A stretch of 64,000 nucleotides of DNA, from contig OX578282.1 of the NCBI GenBank assembly GCA_951217055.1, positions 43,328,329 through 43,392,328 on the forward strand. The letters run 5' to 3'. The stretch is from Gerris lacustris (Eukaryota > Arthropoda > Insecta > Hemiptera > Gerridae). Below are positions 34,430-46,870 of the stretch, piece after piece (positions within the stretch are counted from its first letter, which is position 1; every line of letters starts with the position of its first letter). A program made the translations under genes and the position numbers. The notes beneath the pieces are model-generated. The model was not told the origin of the DNA and made no database searches. It saw only the letters and a program-made list of their open reading frames with translations.

Positions 34430-36560
34430 ATTCATTATTATATTATATTGATAAAGATTATTTTTCTCTCAATAATGATAAAATATTTATGAATTATTTT
34501 ATAATTCAAGAATAGGTAAAGAAAAGGACATAAAATGCGCCTCTCCCATTCCCCCGAGAATCGTATTCCACGTATACCTGCGTCAAAGCCGCAATGCCTT
34601 TACCAATGAGTTTTAACGATAGAAATATTTTACTGAATATATTTGTGTTATCTTCCCGAAAGAAATATACCTACCGTATTACTTCGAAGACATAATATAA
34701 GACGCACTTTTTTCCCAGTTTTTGTATCTCGAAAAACGGGATGCGTCTTATTTTCGATGTTTGTCTTGTATTCGATGTGCTTCTTATAATCGATGCATTC
34801 AAGTGTAGCATAGGTAACGACATAATGAGAGGGTATATTAGCGAGATGCTGTCAAATAAATCACAATGAGAAAGTTTATGCTAACAATTATTCGCTAAAT
34901 TAATTAGCATCATAAGATCAAAAAAAATTTAAAATAAAATAAAAATAATACAAAAAGGGTGAAGTTAACTCTATGACATGGTATTAAGGAATGAATGGAG
35001 ATGTGGTTGAAAATGAAAATCCAGAAAAATGGAAAAGGTAAGGTATGACTGGTAGGTGGATTAGCGGAACAAGGTTAGAATATTTACTATAGCTAGGAAT
35101 ACAATAATGAAAAATTACATAGTTATATATGAAAAACATGTAAACAAAAATATAATGAAAATAAAAAAACAACATATATTGAACTAGAAATTATTAATTA
35201 AATTTGTATAATTGTTGTTGAACGTTGGTGTCAGTTTTGAAATTTTTTGGTATTGGGAGTTCTGGAAATATAGTACATTTCAAGGATATCGCGTTTAAAC
35301 TTGTTATGTTACGTTAAACTTGTTGATGAAGTCAGATTTTTTCCCGTCCTAAAGTCCCAATTTTATATTAGATGCCTCCATATACTCGCGAACGCTTCGG
35401 CGGATAAGTCTAACGAACTTGTCTTGGGCATTGGTAAAATGAACATGTGTATCAAATTTCAACTAAATCGGTCAACTTTTACTCAAGCTATCGTCATCGG
35501 TTGATTTCGTGACTGTCGGTTTGTGACGGTCGATTTCGTTTCCGGTCGTTTTTTTCGGATTCACTCCCGGGGGTCCAGACGCTGTAACGTGCCATAAGGA
35601 ACTTCGTTCCAAAATTCTTAATAATTTAATATTTGGTAACGGTTCTTGAGCTAGAGACTCTTGTAATTTTTTGAGACGACTACTCGTTTTCGAGTTATCA
35701 AGCTTTAAAATTCTAAACTTGCCACCATTTTAAAAACAAAATTCATATTTTTTCCTCATTCTTTAGACTGACAAAAGGAAAACTAAGCAAGATAGGACGA
35801 TATTTTGTATAATCTTTCGTGAATGTTTTAACATAATAAATCATATCATGAAGTTTGAACTAGTACAGTAATTAATAGACAGGACACACTATATATAGAG
35901 AAAAGAATCGTAATGGTGCAACAATTTGATTTTTAAGCTCCACTGAGCCAAATAAGGGGTTTTTAAAAATTGTCTGTCTATCGTCTATGTCTATCTTATG
36001 TTACGCGTGGAGTCTAAACTTCCAAACCAATTTCGATTAAATTTGGTATGCATGTTCAGCGAAATCATCCCCTGAGGGGAAATTTCAAATGTCAATTGTT
36101 GCTTTTAATTTGGGAACGTTACTTCACAAAAACTGAAAAATCGTGAGTAAAAAATTATTTTTCAAAAACTGTACCGACTGTTTTGAATAAAAATTCGATA
36201 ATTTTTTCCTTTTAAATTAAAGTTTAACCATAGGTCGTTACCCACATCAAAATCTAGTTTCCGAGATGTTGATGAAAATAAATCCGATTTAACTGGAATC
36301 GAAATCTCATTATAACCCTTATTTGGAAATCTCATGCCTTAAGAGTTGTCTAATAATCTCCTCAATGAGCCTACTCTTGAAGAACATTTTTGTGTTTAGA
36401 TTTTACAGTAGGCTGAAACCTTAAATTATTGTCGCTAAAATGAAATATTAGAGGTAATGCCGTCTCTTGCAGGTGTGATTTTTTTAAAGATCAGAATAAA
36501 TTTAAAGTTAAGATTAGTTTTCTAGTTTATACCTGTACACGATGTTATTTCTAGTCAGCC
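34430..36560. other. Intergenic sequence with repeat fragments
   Basis: 35300-35520 is a fragment of the CATCGCG-family middle section (TTTCCCGTCCTAAAGTCCCA, AAATCGGTCAACTTTTACTC). 35960-36300 resembles 60475-60730 (GTCTGTC…ACGCGTGGAGTCTAAACT). No genes seen. Confidence 0.45.
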
Positions 36561-36599
36561 CTCGGAATGATATTAACAGGAGAATCTTCTTTTTCTAGA

Positions 36600-36960
36600 A
36601 TACATGTTACATTCTCGCACTTACAACCTCTCTCCCTCAACCTTCCTATTAGACTTAGGAATTCTTAAAGAATTTCTCCTAACCTCCTTTCCCCCTCCTT
36701 TATAAACCTTAAACAAAATCCTTGGAATTTTCCCGTCACCGCTAGGAATTTTCTGAATCACCCATCCTCCTTCTGTTCTCGAGCCGTCAACCCCATGCAT
36801 CCTTCAAGACTAGCTATGTTTTCCTTCCCCCCCCCCCCAACCCCTTCTTCTTACTTCCGAGGAATTATTCTCAAGAATTCATCTTCTCCAAACTTGCCCC
36901 TGCTGTTATACTCTAAGATTTTAAGGGGTGAGTTGAGAGGTTAAATCTTGGCTACAAAAA
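36600..36960. other. Pyrimidine-rich tract on + strand
   Basis: Long C/T-biased sequence (ACCTCTCTCCCTCAACCTTC, CCTCCTTTCCCCCTCC) ending in a C(11) run. No ORF. It may be a purine/pyrimidine-asymmetric region; function unknown. Confidence 0.5.
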
Positions 36961-39240
36961 AAATTATAATAAAAAATCTACCTTCTTTCCTGTAAACCAT
37001 CCCTCTTACTTTTTTGCACCCTTTAAAAAGATTCATTTTTTTTTTATTTATAATTTTTCCTTCTACCAACCCTAAAAACTTTTTCTGGTTGTAGAAATAA
37101 TAATTCTCCGTCTAGATATTACTTTACGATTTCCAGAAAATCCTTTTACTGTTTCGTTCCTTAGTTTCGCTTCTTTTTTTAAAAAATATAAAGGCTAAAA
37201 ATATTTTTCAACCAATCAGTTTAAAATCTTGATTTTTAGGGGTGTATACATTTATATCACGACGTCGGTCGTTGAAGTCAATAATAATCTTATTTCTTAT
37301 GTTTTCCTAATGCTTTTTATTATTATTATTATTATTATCATTAATTAAGTCGATCGTTTTTAGTAGAAAAAATTCTGTGATGAGCCCATATATATGATTA
37401 TGGATAAGAGAGGGTTTTAATCCCCATCTTTGATTATCATTATAAATAACATATAACATTAACTTTAAGTAATGCTGTAGAAGTAAAAGAATATGTATTG
37501 TGTTACTCATATTTATCTGTTTCATAAACTTAATGAGACACTCTGGCAGCGAATTTTTAAAACGTCTAGGAACTAATAAATTTGAATTCCTCATTGAAAA
37601 TTTTTAATTTTAAAAGTTAGTTTGTATTATTTTGGACATTTATTTCTTTATATAGTAGCTTCTATAAATATATAAAAAAAAATTACAAAGTTTCGTTTAG
37701 TTTTACATTTTTTTTTTAAATTTTATCTCATATCAGCTATACATTTCTGTTGTAAATTTCTATCTTTTCCTTTTTGTCGTTTTAAGGTTTCTACGAAAGC
37801 ATATTCAGAATAAAGCAATAAGGGAAAACCGGGAAATGATAAATTGACTTAGTTTTGTTTTGTTTTGCCTAGAGTCCCCCCTCCCCACCCCCTCGAAGCT
37901 TGTTGGTTTGTAATCATGGGCAAACTGTCAGAACTCAGGAGCTTTTCCTCTGTAGGCATACGTCACATACTTTCCTCCGTTTGTTTTAACATTTCCTTTA
38001 TTTGAATTAATCTGTTACTTTCTAATCTCATCATGCTTTTACACACCTACATGGAGATGTCAAATTTGGGATATGCTTAACGGTGAGAAAATTCAACACA
38101 GTGGCATCCTGTGTTGAAACCTTTATTTTTACCTTTGTCATTTATTCTTATTGTTCGCTAGATAATTAATAAGGATGACAAATAATATGAAAACTGAAAA
38201 GAGAAACAAACACATTATTTTTTTGTAATAACAGATTTTAATCCATCCATCCAATGCACTACAAACAAAATCCTTTATTTAATCGATTAGTCTCCCGACG
38301 AATCACCTTGAGATGATTTGTTATTGCCAAGTTGTGGCAACTACATTTATTCCAATAAAAATAAATGTTTTGATTTGTTGGTCTAAATAGATTTAATAAC
38401 TTTTGTATAATTACTTATATAAATTAATTTACTTAGTTTTACTTTTTTTCCTAAATATATAATTAAGCCCGTTCCCACGGGTCTTTATTGTAAAAGCTAA
38501 AATTACGAAGAACTACCTCTAACTCCTCAATTTGTCTAGTATAAGTTTTGTTCTTTATTTTTGGGATTTTAGTTTTTTTCTACTTTTTTAAGGTTTTTTA
38601 ATTTAATGTCGCAATATTACAAAATTATAAATGCAAATATAAAACTCTTCGCTTCCCTTTATACTTACGGTTTTTTTGCATCCTAGTTCCCAAAATTCCA
38701 CTTACTTAACTACCTACTAGTAAAAGTTTGTAAATTGTTGTTTCGTGAAACTTCGAATTGAGGAAATTAAGCTCCTCCGAGTTGTCTTGTCATATCTCTT
38801 AGTATTCTGGCTAAATTTGCGGCACAAAGGATTTGAAGTTTGCTCCCTCTACAGGGATGTTCAGCATCTTGGAGTTAAGAAGAACAACTGTGTACTTATA
38901 CTGCCCTTTGGAAAGGAATGGTTACCCCTGTTCTGGTATTTTCTTTGTCAGTAGTCCTTAGTCGAGCCTGAGTGTAGTGGAAAAAGTTAGGGAATTAACC
39001 TGTCGGACCTCAAAACTTTAGGGACGTGGATTTCACCTTCAAAAGCTTTCTTACATCTAAATTTATTTTGGTCATAGTATACTCAATTTGATGGTCAGTG
39101 TAAAAGAATACTTCCCCCTCTGGAATCCAAACTATAATATATCCAAACTATTATAATGTTTACAATACGTAATACGTCAGAGTAAGTTTTAGTTGAGTCT
39201 GTTATAAGAAAAAGGTTACATTTTGTGAAATACGATTTTA
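36961..39240. other. AT-rich intergenic sequence
   Basis: No coding exon, RNA gene or bounded repeat recognised on either strand. Confidence 0.45.
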
Positions 39241-39582
39241 AAGTTCATATTCTGAGTCTAATCTGTTTTTCCAGTATAGCGCTCTTCCATCTAAGCTACG
39301 AAGGAGAATGATTTTTCACTACCGTAATCGATAACTAGTCCCGAATCCAAGCTTTCAATATTCATATACATTTAGACAGTCAATATTTATGACATTAGAA
39401 CTAAACCAAGAATTAACGCTTATAATTATAAAGTACTCAATTAGTACCTGTATACCTTGTACAATCAATTCGAAATTCAATTTTTAAGTTTTTGGTAGTT
39501 TTCATACTACGGAAAGTTAAATTTTAATTTAAATCAAATTATAATTATTATTAACTACGGGAAACAGACAGTGAAAAATACA

Positions 39583-39656
39583 CTCCAGCGCCGGGATTTG
39601 AACCACGGGCCTCTATATTTCCAGTATAGCGCTCTTCCATCTAAGCTACGCAGGAG
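39583..39656 (-). tRNA. tRNA-like sequence (probably pseudogene), left arm
   Basis: 74 nt on the minus strand: an acceptor stem with one T-T mismatch, TAGCTTAGATGGAAGAGC as D arm/A box, an anticodon stem CTATA/TATAG with loop CTGGAAA (anticodon GGA by position), a short variable loop, and GGTTCAAATCC in the T arm. The T stem has two mismatches. GGA would be serine, but the variable arm is too short; the overall text is closer to tRNA-Phe/Tyr. Likely inactive or a SINE/foldback component. Confidence 0.45.
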
Positions 39657-39820
39657 AATGATTTTTCACTACCGTAATCGATAACTTTGTACTTTATAAT
39701 TATAAGCGTTAATTCTTGGTTTAGTTCTAATGTCATAAATATTGACTGTCTAAATGTATATGAATATTGAAAGCTTGGATTCGGGACTAGTTATCGATTA
39801 CGGTAGTGAAAAATCATTCT

Positions 39821-39894
39821 CCTGCGTAGCTTAGATGGAAGAGCGCTATACTGGAAATATAGAGGCCCGTGGTTCCAATCCCGGCGCTGGAGTG
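39821..39894 (+). tRNA. tRNA-like sequence (probably pseudogene), right arm
   Basis: The mirror copy of 39583-39656, with one change in the T loop (GGTTCCAATCC). It has the same anticodon loop and the same stem defects. Confidence 0.45.
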
Positions 39895-40000
39895 TATTTT
39901 TCACTGTCTGTTTCCCGTAGTTAATAATAATTATAATTTGATTTAAATTAAAATTTAACTTTCCGTAGTATGAAAACTACCAAAAACTTAAAAATTGAAT

Positions 40001-43000
40001 CTGTTTTTCCTCAAATGCTTTTTTTTTTTAATAGAAATAAACTTTTTGGAATCGGTGCAAGATAACTTGGTGTATAATGCCACACTTATAACTAACTTGG
40101 TGATATTAATAACCACACTTATAACTAATATTAGTAGATTAATATTTGGAAAAGGTAAGCATTATAGCTGTTTAGTTATTGTTATTTATTTTAAAATATG
40201 TATTTTATACCGTCTTATTATATTATTATATTAGAGTTATGCAACACTTAAGAATTATTTAAGAAATATGGAAAAGAAAAAAAAAATTAAAAGTGTGAAA
40301 TAGTATTAGGACCCTCTCTCTAGGTGTTTAACACTTACTTAGGGCCTTCACCTATTATTTTTATATTTATATATATTTTCTGTTAATTTTTTGTAAAATG
40401 ATTTTGATGAGGTGGAAATATATATTATAATGCTATAAGTCTCAGTGGACAAGCAAGGACCAAAATTAATTTTGAACTTGATAATGTTGTAGACAATTTG
40501 TTAAATAATTAACCTTTTGAAGAACTAACTTACTGTGATAGTAGTTTTCTATAATAATAGGTTAGTTTTAGTAAATTTTTCGAATGTTATATTGTAGTAA
40601 GATTGAAGTAGAACTTAGGTAAGATTGAGATTGATATATTATTGAAAGCAAAGTTTGCTTAACCGAAACGATCCTCTTGCACAACTTGTGACCAGATGAA
40701 ACCTGTAGGGTCCAGGGTTTTCCTTAAATTCAAGAAATAACTTGTCTTCCTTCCCTTTCCCTAATCTTCAATTTATTTTAAGACTTTTTCTGCTATTATC
40801 AAGTAGAAGTCTTTCCACTCTTTAAAAGGATTGAGTAGTTTTCTTTTTATTTCTTTACAATAAAACATTGAAAGTATGAAGAAAAAAATTAAATCTTTTT
40901 CCAATTTACTAATTGGAAAGTTCTTTTTCGACAGTAATTTCTTAGTCATAATGAGAAAACATATTATAAAATATACTTCTAGATATTGTTCTATCAGAGA
41001 TTTTCATCTCCCTACATTTTCATCTCTTAAAAAATTGTTTTTCTTCCAATCCCTAGGAATAATTACTGGTCCAGTAATTATTTCTTATGCTCATTTCACG
41101 AGTCGCAAAATAGGATCTTGAATATTTCCTAATTTTTGGAAATTCTGAAAAAAAGCTGAGTTGATAAATAAACATAAATAGATGTTCAAGATAATTTATT
41201 TTTCATTTAAAAAAATAAATAAATTTAGCATCCTAAATGGAACAATAAAGTTCCTATATTATACCTCGATTTGTACTCGTTCAACAGCCATAGACACTTT
41301 CAATTTTTTTAAAAACTTTTTGAAGATAAATAGGCATTTGTTTTCTATTTCAGCCAGATCAATAAAGCAAATACTATTTTAAAACGCATAAAATTTTCTT
41401 TAATATTATTAATACACTTGCTCCTGCAGTTCTATTTATCCTGGAGTTACAAGCTTTGAAATAAATAATTGTATTTTTTTTTTTAAAATATGGTCATGAT
41501 TTATAACTACCTTATTCCTATTAGCAGCGTATGGGTTAGATAAACTTAAAAACTACCGTATTTTATTAGCTTTAATTTCATGAAGCATTTATGAAAAAGT
41601 CGCTTAACAATAAGTACTATCGTCTTTGAAACATTAAGAATGTTTTCTCTTAATTGAGTCTAAATTAATTAGTGAAAATAAAAATGTGTTTTTCCTTTTT
41701 TTTGCGACCTTTACATCAAATCAATGCTAAGTAAATAGGGTAGTTTTTTTTTTTTTTTTTTGCTTTGTAGTTTTAGTCCCGTTCAACAGCTTATTAGGTC
41801 ATTGCAGGACGTAAAATAAATACATACATTGATTATAAGAATAAGGTAATTATAGAGGATCAAAATTTTGACCATAGTTTTTAAAAAATACATTTTTATT
41901 TGTTCTAAAGCTTGTAATTCTTAGTGAAATAGAGCTACAGGAGCAAGCGTGTCATTTTAAATGGAATTTTATGCCCTTTACTAACACCGTTTAGTTTATT
42001 GTTCGAACTTAAATACAAAATATTATGATCATTTTTCTTGAAAAAGTCGCGATGTTTTTAAAAAAATTAAAAGTAGCTATGGCTGCCAATTTTGCTGTTC
42101 CAAGGAACAAAAAAATAATTGTGTGAATTTGACTATTATAAACCAAAGTTTGCCTGATTTGTCCCGATAGTTGGTTTATTTTTTAATCTCAATTTTATAC
42201 TCGTATAAAATTTGTTTGTTCAGTTTTTGCTACTTATCTTAATGTAACTTTAGGTATCGTATAAAATTTAGTTTGCTATATTTTAAGTTGGTGCAGAAAC
42301 ATCTATTAAGGTATATACGTAGGCGTAGGGGAGTTGTATAAATATGTTTTTAAATTAATATTGTACCGGTGAAGACGGCGATTTATGTAAGTTAGTTGGT
42401 TGTAATGGAGTGAAATAATTCGTACATTACTTTATATAATGTATGTAAGCTGTATTTTATTACAGCCAATTTAGTCGTACATAAAGTTGTTGTCAAATCT
42501 AGTATCCTAACTAACTTATATATCTTAAACCTGTTTCTTGACCCTTTGTATTCTGTTGTGTTTGGCCTATTATACTCGGCTTTAAGGATTTATTTTACTT
42601 TCCTTTAATTTCCTTATTCTTAAAAATTTAATCTACACTTTTCTAACTAAAACATATTGAAGAAGTTATGATTAATCAAACCATGGGTATTTAGACAGAT
42701 CAATTAATGAATTAAATAATTATTAGATTGGTATTCTTCTTTTACTATTTTTATTTTATAAAAATTAAATTAATAACAGTTAATTAATTAGTATGATACA
42801 CCCTTGTAGTTTAATGAATAAAATTTCAAATGGCCGATAAGGTGTAAAATTAACGAAAACACTTTCATTGCACGAAACGTTTAGACCCTTATTTTAAGGT
42901 AATCTTCATTCGTATTTTTTATTAATAGTCATTGATGTGTTAGTCTTATGATTATTATCTCCATAGGAGGGTTTCAATAAAATATTTTAAAATTAAAACT

Positions 43001-44190
43001 GAGTTAATTAATACGAAACTATTTAACAAACTAACGGTATTACAAATATTATTCCTTAAAAAAACGATGTATAAAATAATAATGATACAATAATAATAAT
43101 GATACATCTATGAATGTTTTTATTTTATGTAGTGAGCGGTCCATGAAGTTTCAATTAAAATTTTGTCCGCAATCAACAGTGTTAAACATATTAAATCAGA
43201 AATTGAAGTTACCATGGTTAGTTAAGCTAGTGTGGAGTTTCCTTTTTTGCTTTTTTGTAATCAATACTACCCCGCTGACAAGAATCTGTGAACGATAAAT
43301 TGTTCTTTATATTCGATATATGTATATACTTTTAATGCATTTTTGCTTTTTTATTTCATTGCCAGAGCTGTATATTTATTAAAATTTTTCTCAAATGTCC
43401 ATAATTTAACTGCCATCATTCCTTTTCTAGACAATCTTTTATTTGTCAGTATTTTCCGCGAAAACATAAATTTTTGATAAATAAAAAATAGTCATATTGA
43501 CAATAATAAATCAACATGTAACGTACCACACAAAATTAAAGTGGTTGACATTAATCTTTTGTAAATTTTTCATGGTAGGAGGAATGTTTCAATTATTCAA
43601 ATACGATTTGTATTTAGGATTTGTTTCTGTCTTAAATAAATTATCAAAATTGAGTTTTTTTAAAAAAAAAAAGATAGAAAGGTTAGTGCACCTTGTTATA
43701 TATCGTTATAACGACTTTGTATAATTGTTTTTAGGGTTTTGTTGGTAAAACCAAAAAAAAACCCTTAAAGTTTCGTTTCTGTGTCTGTATGTCACTTCTA
43801 TGGTTCCAACAACTTTTGAATGGTTTGCTCTCTGTTCCCGTCACATCGCCCTCCAAGATGGCTCTACGAAACCGATTGGAAAGTTCTTATTCGTATGCTT
43901 AACATATACCTTTACTTGTTGGTAAACATTGCTTCCTCTAATCCCTTCTAAGGATCCTATGAATCAATCAATACCTTGCAAAACATGGCCTGTAATTATG
44001 TCTACTACAGTGCTCTAACACTAACGACTAAGGTACCACGGATGAATGGTTGTCATCTATACGCACTGAAATATGAATCCCAATTAATCGTGAAAATGTT
44101 TAATTTAAATAAAACAAATATGATGACTGTTATATTTAAAATGCCTCTACTTTTTAAGTTTTGTCGGTGTGAATGTGAATGGTTTGAAGA
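40001..44190. other. AT-rich intergenic sequence
   Basis: Several open frames of 60-110 codons exist but have F/I/K/N-rich, non-domain composition and look like chance. At 43730-43800 the text AGGGTTTTGTTGGTAAAACC…AACCCTTAAAG-TTTCGTTTC matches (inverted) 23440-23515, a dispersed repeat. Confidence 0.4.
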
Positions 44191-44433
44191 TTATTTAGCT
44201 ACATGGATGGAGCTGCAGGTTCTACTTTTCCAAAGGGCCTGGTCAGATGGTATAGAGGCCGATGATGTCTTAGGAACGGACTTAGTTTTCTTTTGGTTCT
44301 GTTGAACTTCTGGTATCATCCAGTCTTCTTCTAAATGCTCTTCTTTTGGCATGTCTTCCTCGGTTATTCGAACTCCTCGGACCAAATCATCTTCACTTAC
44401 AACTCCTTGATTCCACATAAGGATGTTTGACAC
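44191..44433 (-). CDS. Gene B coding exon 3 (charged tail)
   Basis: It starts after CATCTAG with GTG TCA AAC (VSN), phase 0 from exon 2, and ends at TAA 44191. The first codon is GTG and no ATG lies nearby upstream in frame, which supports an internal exon rather than a separate gene. The acidic tract EEDMPKEEHLEEDW is followed by a Gln/Lys/Ser-rich tail ending in SSIHVAK. Confidence 0.5.
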   Translation of the reverse strand: MSNILMWNQGVVSEDDLVRGVRITEEDMPKEEHLEEDWMIPEVQQNQKKTKSVPKTSSASIPSDQALWKSRTCSSIHVAK

Positions 44434-45869
44434 CTAGATGTAGTAGATAATGTGACACTTTAATAGAAAAGGGCCCCCAATAATCTAATATACTTTCGGA
44501 CAACCGAATGCTCACTTTTTTTTTATATAAAAGTGTGATATTCTTTTGTCCCAAAGCGTATTGGACTGAATATCCTTTGTCTTAATAGGTAAATAGACTA
44601 AGGGATATATTTCCTATACAAAAAGAGTTCCCTTTTCTATAAGAGTACCGATAATGTAATATTATGACATAAAAAAACAAACACAACAAGAAAATAACAC
44701 AGGGTAATGAATTAAAGCAAAACCTGTATAAAATAGAAGTGTCTATAGGTGGAAACTAGTGGTGTCACTGTCTCATTACGGCACCCTAAAAAACCTCGTG
44801 GTACCCTTAAACCTAGTGATTAACTAGAAGAATTAATCCTTTACGATTTTTGAGTTTTATAACTTAAAAGAAGAAAGTTAGAAGAACGGATTTACTTGGT
44901 TTATTTGTTGATTAAGGTTTATTTTATATTTAGGGTCCAATTTCTAAGCATAGTTTTAAAAAATCGTTGTTAGATTATATTTATATGTTGCAGCGATACC
45001 CTTGGTTTCCACTGATTTATATAATCGGAGCACTTCTTTAGATTGTTACTCCTCTAGTAAGGAAACAGAGGGGCGTAACAATCTTAAAAAGGTTTACGGA
45101 ATGATATCCTTTAGACTGTTATTCCCCTTATAAAAATAGAAGTGTGATATTCCTATGCCCAAAGTACATTGGACTACACATACCTTTGTCTTAATAGTTA
45201 TTTAGTCAAAGTCATTTATATTATAAAAAAAATATAGAAGAGTAACAATCTAGCATCCTGCGACAAGTGTCGTGATGTGACTGCGACACCACTGGTTTCC
45301 ACTATTTTATATAGGTCTAAGTACGCATCCTGCGACAAGTGTCGTGATGTGACTGCGACACCACTGGTTTCCACTATTTTATATAGGTCCAAGTACGCAT
45401 CCTGCGACAAGTGCCGTGATGTGACAGCGACTCCACTGGTTCCCACTGTTTACCATTTCTTATGGAAAATGGAAAACCAGTAGTGTGGAATCGCAACATG
45501 TCTTTTTCGCCTTTTGCTGAGTGCGGAAGTTTACCTTAATGAGTCATGGCTATGACGTCATGACTCTTTAAAATGAATCTTAATATAGAACTTAAGAATG
45601 AATCTTAATTTAATGGAGATAGATAATATTTCATTTTTCGCCTACACTTATTATTTTCTTAATTTATTGTCGTTTCCTATAAATCAAAAGTCTCCCTCAT
45701 AGGTCCTGGGTCTTCGTGTGGCTGATTCGCCATACATTATTAATTAGATTAGTATATATTGGACACATACTTGATTGTATAAAACTGCCCATCCTGCTCC
45801 GAGTCCTGTTGCTAAAACTACCAAGAAAGCAGTGAGCACTATGCCCATTAACTCTATCCACCAGCCCAT
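44191..45869 (-). CDS. Small single-pass membrane protein, gene B (113 aa, function unknown)
   Basis: The CDS joins 45869-45771 (33 codons) and 44433-44191 (80 codons plus TAA). Exon 2 ends CAA|GTATGT, the acceptor is CATCTAG, phase 0. The protein begins MGWWIEL and continues with a membrane helix MGIVLTAFLVVLATGLGAGW, then VLYNQVSNILMWNQGV and an acidic, then Ser/Lys-rich tail (EEDMPKEEHLEEDW...). The layout (short N terminus, one helix, aromatic juxtamembrane residues, charged tail) resembles gene A, although residue identity is low. A probable untranslated first exon at 51565-51483 has its best match in gene A's first exon. The 81-codon second part carries no clear domain. Together the two genes look like diverged tandem duplicates of a family I do not recognise. 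Confidence 0.55.
44500..45240. repeat. Repeated hairpin element region in gene B intron
   Basis: 44525-44620 and 45129-45225 are diverged direct copies (AAAGTGTGATATTC…ATTGGACT…CTTTGTCTTAATAG). Between them CTTCTTTAGATTGTTACTCC is partly mirrored (GTAACAATCTTAAAAAG). Related sequence, partly inverted, lies at 63340-63920. Confidence 0.55.
45253..45452. repeat. 72-bp minisatellite, nearly 3 units
   Basis: Units start at 45253, 45325 and 45397 (GCATCCTGCGACAAGTGTCG…GGTCTAAGTAC), almost identical. Because 72 is a multiple of 3, frames stay open on both strands. It lies within gene B intron 2 and is not coding. Confidence 0.9.
45771..45869 (-). CDS. Gene B coding exon 2 (membrane helix)
   Basis: The acceptor AAATCAG is at 45896-45902, so the whole exon is 45895-45771 with 26 nt of A-rich leader before ATG 45869. 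It encodes MGWWIEL plus the membrane helix and ends with LYNQ at a GTATGT donor. It is too short to appear as a long ORF. Confidence 0.5.
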
Positions 45870-46285
45870 TTTTTTTTTGTTTTTTGTTTGCTTTACTGAT
45901 TTCTTAAAGGACTTCCGTGAATTTTTCTAACCCTGAAATCAAGTTCAATATATATTGTAACGAGTATAAATTCTGAATGAATATTTTAAAGCTAAAGGTC
46001 AACCACGAAGTACTGTAAACTTAGCTTCGTCTAAAATCGGAATTTCCGAGTCTGGTGCTAATGATTTTTATTTTCTAAATTACAGCTCTCTGTGGCAATT
46101 AATTAAGAGCGCTATTCTCTCCAGAGATGGCGCTGATTTTCACAAGTTTTTTCAACCCCTTGTTTATTTTAGGAGGAAAAGGAACCGCCCACATTACCTC
46201 TCATTACTTTGACCTAACGTCGGCCATTGCATTTTTTAAAAGATAAATTAGAAAACTGAAATGTATAAATAATAATTTCTTTAAA

Positions 46286-46456
46286 GCAGACCGCACACGG
46301 TTAATATATTGACCAATATAGGGTAACATTGATCAATATATTGATCGTGTGTGGAGTGGATTCAAGTAAGTATTGAAGTCCATTTTCGATTGAACAAATT
46401 TTTTTATTTTTTATTTATATTGATCAATATGAGGATATTGACCGTGTGCGGTCTTA
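46286..46456. mobile_element. MITE with GACCGCACACGG termini
   Basis: GCAGACCGCACACGGTTAAT at the left and CCGTGTGCGGTCTTAC at the right are inverted. The interior is dense in TATTGATCAATAT palindromes. A second, partial copy begins at about 46723. Confidence 0.7.
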
Positions 46457-46722
46457 CTTCAACACATTCATCCACATTCAGTTGAGGCAGATATTTCACA
46501 CCGAGTGGTTGTACGAAATGCTCTGATTTAAGTCGTCATAATTACTGGCTTATGATTCGTTAAATTGTCATGAAGTTGGCTGAAACTGTTTGTTATTGCA
46601 GCACAAATTATCCATATTATTAAATTTAAATATATACAATAACATTCTTATTTATAAATAAAAATATTTTATTTATTAAAATTTTAATTTTTCCAATATT
46701 TCTGTAAAGAGACATATATTAA

Positions 46723-46870
46723 GCAGACCGCACACGGTCAATATATTGATTAATATAAGAAGGTCAATATTCTATGTCAATCCACCTTCAATATTTTTTC
46801 TTCCGCACATCAATATTTGGTTTAATATGATAATATGTCACCTCATTTATGGCTCAGTTTTATCCTTGTT
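46723..46870. repeat. Partial second copy of the GACCGCACACGG MITE
   Basis: AAGCAGACCGCACACGGTCA-ATATATTGA starts as in 46286. The right end is weak (CTTCCGCACATCAATA) and no clean terminus is seen. Confidence 0.5.

Larger units (their letters stand above)
39269..40000. repeat. Compound palindrome carrying tRNA-like sequences
   Basis: Arms Q (39477-39685) and Q' (39789-40000) are near-perfect inverted copies of about 210 bp. Segment P (39269-39437) is the inverted copy of 39689-39856, which forms the spacer and overlaps Q'. The array is thus P-Q-P'/Q'. Each Q arm contains a whole tRNA-like sequence; P has only its 5' half. Confidence 0.85.

Noticed and set aside
40876..41382. Two ORFs of 81 and 66 codons
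   Set aside because: F/K/I/N-rich composition expected of AT-rich noncoding DNA; no domain, splice or conservation signal visible.
43976..44305. 109-codon + strand ORF
   Set aside because: Overlaps gene B coding exon 3 on the opposite strand; the minus frame has better splice and topology support.
45216..45483. Repeat-protein-like ORFs on both strands
   Set aside because: A 72-bp minisatellite (24 codons) keeps frames open by arithmetic; no start context or splice support.
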